Shown: positions 62,629-64,000 of the stretch, piece after piece | How the letters are laid out: each line of letters begins with the position of its first letter | Numbering within the stretch: position 1 is the first letter of the stretch | From: JAFMJV01 sp038329515 | GTDB lineage: Bacteria; Chloroflexota; Limnocylindria; Limnocylindrales; CSP1-4 | Direction: 5' to 3' | DNA: 64,000 nucleotides | Assembly: GCA_038329515.1 (NCBI GenBank) | Contig: JBBQNA010000001.1 | Coordinates: 1 to 64,000, forward strand | Position numbers and translations under genes: made by a program | Notes under the pieces: generated by a model | What the model was told of the DNA's origin: nothing | What the model saw: the letters and a program-made list of their open reading frames with translations, nothing else | The model's database searches: none

Positions 62629-62742
62629 TCACCCTTGGCGCTGCTTGTGCTTTGGATTGCTGCAAATGACCATCACCGTGCCGTGACGGCGGATGACCTT
62701 GCAGTTGTCACAACGCGTCTTGACCGACGCTGAGACCTTCAA
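62629..62742 (-). CDS. rpmJ: 50S ribosomal protein L36
   Basis: This 37-residue zinc-ribbon protein (KVSASVKTRCDNCKVIRR, then VICSNPKHKQRQG) carries the usual CxxC plus Cys/His ligands. The start is TTG 62742, with GGAG 6 bases upstream, since the conserved first residue (usually Met-Lys) has no ATG here. It would be missed if only ATG or GTG starts were allowed. It ends 67 bases before the rpsM start. Confidence 0.95.
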   Translation of the reverse strand: MKVSASVKTRCDNCKVIRRHGTVMVICSNPKHKQRQG

Positions 62743-62753
62743 CGTGGACTCCG

Positions 62754-62972
62754 TTACTTGATGCGGGAGGTGATCCGCCCGCGTGAGTGGTCGAACGGCG
62801 ACAACTCGACGCGGACCCGGTCCCCCGGGAGGATCCGGATGAAGTTCATCCGGAGCTTGCCGCTGATATGGGCGAGGACCTGGCGCTTGTTCTCCAGCTC
62901 GATCGCGAACATGGCGTTGGGTAGCGGCGCGATGACCGTACCCTCCACCTCGATCGCTTCTCGCATGGCCAC
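62754..62972 (-). CDS. infA: Translation initiation factor IF-1
   Basis: This 72-residue OB-fold protein has IEVEGTVIAPLPNAMFAIEL, VLAHISGKLRMNFIRILPGD and VRVELSPFDHSRGRITSRIK. The GTG at 62972 gives the length and alignment of other IF-1 proteins; ATG 62966 is the alternative. A TTGCCC/TACACT promoter lies upstream at 63087-63116. Confidence 0.95.
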   Translation of the reverse strand: MAMREAIEVEGTVIAPLPNAMFAIELENKRQVLAHISGKLRMNFIRILPGDRVRVELSPFDHSRGRITSRIK

Positions 62973-63086
62973 AGGCGGACCGCGGCTCCGCTATCGATGG
63001 TTGGGTCTGGACGACGCTGCTTCGTGTGGCTCTGCCACGCGACGGGCGTCGATGGGCACCGGGACACGCCCGGCGCACGAAGGAGG

Positions 63087-63116
63087 AGTGTACCAGAAAG
63101 TCATCGGCGAGGGCAA
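63087..63116 (-). promoter_or_regulatory. Promoter before infA
   Basis: On the minus strand TTGCCC (63116-63111), an 18-base spacer and TACACT (63092-63087) form a good sigma70-type promoter. It would start a leader of about 105 bases before infA and give the ribosomal and RNA-polymerase genes a promoter separate from map. Confidence 0.6.
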
Positions 63117-63166
63117 GGGGTGAGCTTGTGCCTGGAGGTCGGTAGGATCCGCGCCAGCGCAGCGGC

Positions 63167-63994
63167 TCATATGGCGCTGCCGGCGGCGGTGACTGGCAGC
63201 CCGGCGGCCTGCGCGGGGTCATTGACTGTCAGGATCCGGGGGCCCGAGTCGGTGATCGCGATGGAGTGCTCCCAGTGGCATGCCATGGAGCCATCGAATG
63301 TCTCCACGGTCCAGCCGTCCTCCTTGACCCGGACCTCATAGCTGCCAAGGGTGAACATGGGCTCGATGGCCAGGCACAGCCCGGGCTCGATGCGCCGACC
63401 GCGATTGCCGGTGCGATAGTTGGCGACCTGGGGCTCCTCGTGCATCTCGGTGCCGATACCGTGGCCCACAAAGGAGCGGACGACGCCATACCCGTGGGCC
63501 AGCGCGACGTCCTCGATGGCCGCTCCGATATCGCTCAGGAAGCCACCGGGCCGGGCTGCCGCGATGCCCGCGTACATCGCATCGCGGGTTGCCTCCACCA
63601 GTTGGCGTGAAGCCGCCGGGACGTCGCCCACGATAAAGGTCCGTGCCGCATCACCGTGCCAGCCATCGACGATGGCACCAGCGTCCACGGACACCATCTG
63701 GCCATCCGCGATGCGGCGCTTACCCGGGATGCCGTGGACGACCTCGCTGTCGATGCTGATGCACAGGGAGTGCTTGTAGGGACCCACCGGACCCGGCTGC
63801 CCGACGAAGGACGGCGTGCCGCCCGCGGCACGGATGATATCCGTGGCGATGGTGTCGAGCTCAAGGGTGGTGACCCCTGGTCGGATGGCGCTGCCGACGG
63901 CGTCCAGCACGTCCGCGACGAGCGAGCCCGCCACCGCCATGCGTCGGATCTGGCTGGCGCTCTTGAGCGTGACCCGGCGATCTCCCAAAGCCAT
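63167..63994 (-). CDS. map: Methionine aminopeptidase, type I
   Basis: This 275-residue enzyme removes the initiator methionine. The metal ligands are visible in order: Asp in VDAGAIVDGWHGDAARTF, His in GHGIGTEMHEEPQVANY and the Glu residues in LAIEPMFTLG and CHWEHSIAITD. LCISIDSEVVHGIPG is the type I signature. It begins 6 bases from the window edge, and a TGA just upstream at 63999-63997 may be the end of another gene (often adk). Confidence 0.95.
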   Translation of the reverse strand: MALGDRRVTLKSASQIRRMAVAGSLVADVLDAVGSAIRPGVTTLELDTIATDIIRAAGGTPSFVGQPGPVGPYKHSLCISIDSEVVHGIPGKRRIADGQMVSVDAGAIVDGWHGDAARTFIVGDVPAASRQLVEATRDAMYAGIAAARPGGFLSDIGAAIEDVALAHGYGVVRSFVGHGIGTEMHEEPQVANYRTGNRGRRIEPGLCLAIEPMFTLGSYEVRVKEDGWTVETFDGSMACHWEHSIAITDSGPRILTVNDPAQAAGLPVTAAGSAI

Positions 63995-64000
63995 CGTCAG

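Overview
The window comes from a high-GC bacterium with a dense, operon-rich chromosome. Several things point to a Chloroflexota-type lineage, most like the uncultured Limnocylindria-type groups. These are the alpha-operon order map-infA-rpmJ-rpsM-rpsK-rpsD-rpoA-rplQ-truA-rplM-rpsI, a four-cysteine S4, a one-chain glycyl-tRNA synthetase, pyruvate phosphate dikinase, an F420-type LLM oxidoreductase, a SwrC-type (monoderm-style) RND pump and the absence of outer-membrane assembly genes. That placement is inference from gene content; no marker phylogeny was run. I saw no tRNA, rRNA, CRISPR array, transposase or phage gene.

Region 1 (1-9.5 kb) is accessory and extracellular. It holds the tail of an ADP-ribosylglycohydrolase-family protein, a membrane-anchored C39-like peptidase, a glycine-rich DUF5666 protein, two decayed gene tails (a glycoside hydrolase and an ArnT/PMT-type glycosyltransferase), an MFS transporter, an unknown gene coupled to a GH1 beta-glucosidase, a cold-shock protein and a secreted GH9 endoglucanase. 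Together the GH1 and GH9 enzymes and the hydrolase remnant suggest beta-glucan or cellulose use.

Region 2 (9.5-17.5 kb) is envelope stress and surface. An OmpR-type response regulator and its histidine kinase are followed by a membrane-anchored HtrA protease. The regulator and the protease share an 11-bp-phased TCTCA direct repeat upstream. Then come a DinB-alpha/beta hydrolase fusion, a CAP-domain secreted protein, a DoxX protein, a repeat-bearing spacer and a LytR-CpsA-Psr lipoprotein.

Region 3 (17.7-37.4 kb) holds a MarR-regulated RND pump, an AI-2E-type permease, a DUF2330 membrane protein, a cupredoxin, an LLM oxidoreductase joined to pyruvate phosphate dikinase, a heparinase II/III-like secreted lyase, an S9 peptidase, a ferredoxin-NADP reductase-type flavoprotein, glycyl-tRNA synthetase, an unknown secreted protein, RecO and a polyprenyl diphosphate synthase.

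Region 4 (37.4-64 kb) is a nearly unbroken minus-strand housekeeping block. Reading in the direction of transcription it starts with map and the ribosomal alpha operon. It continues with a TPR protein, cdaA-cdaR-glmM-glmS (c-di-AMP and amino-sugar synthesis), acpS-nnrD-alr, a MutL-like actin-fold protein with a partner of unknown function, the t6A genes tsaE-tsaB-rimI-tsaD, rsmA, ispE, ridA, glmU and a CNNM/HlyC transporter. Most neighbours overlap as GTGA or ATGA, which implies translational coupling.

The most noteworthy signals are a recurrent YANNNT box exactly 6 nt before start codons lacking a Shine-Dalgarno sequence (probable leaderless genes), the shared operator of the two-component system and HtrA, the two fossil gene tails, the DinB-hydrolase fusion, and the MutL-like module ahead of the t6A operon.
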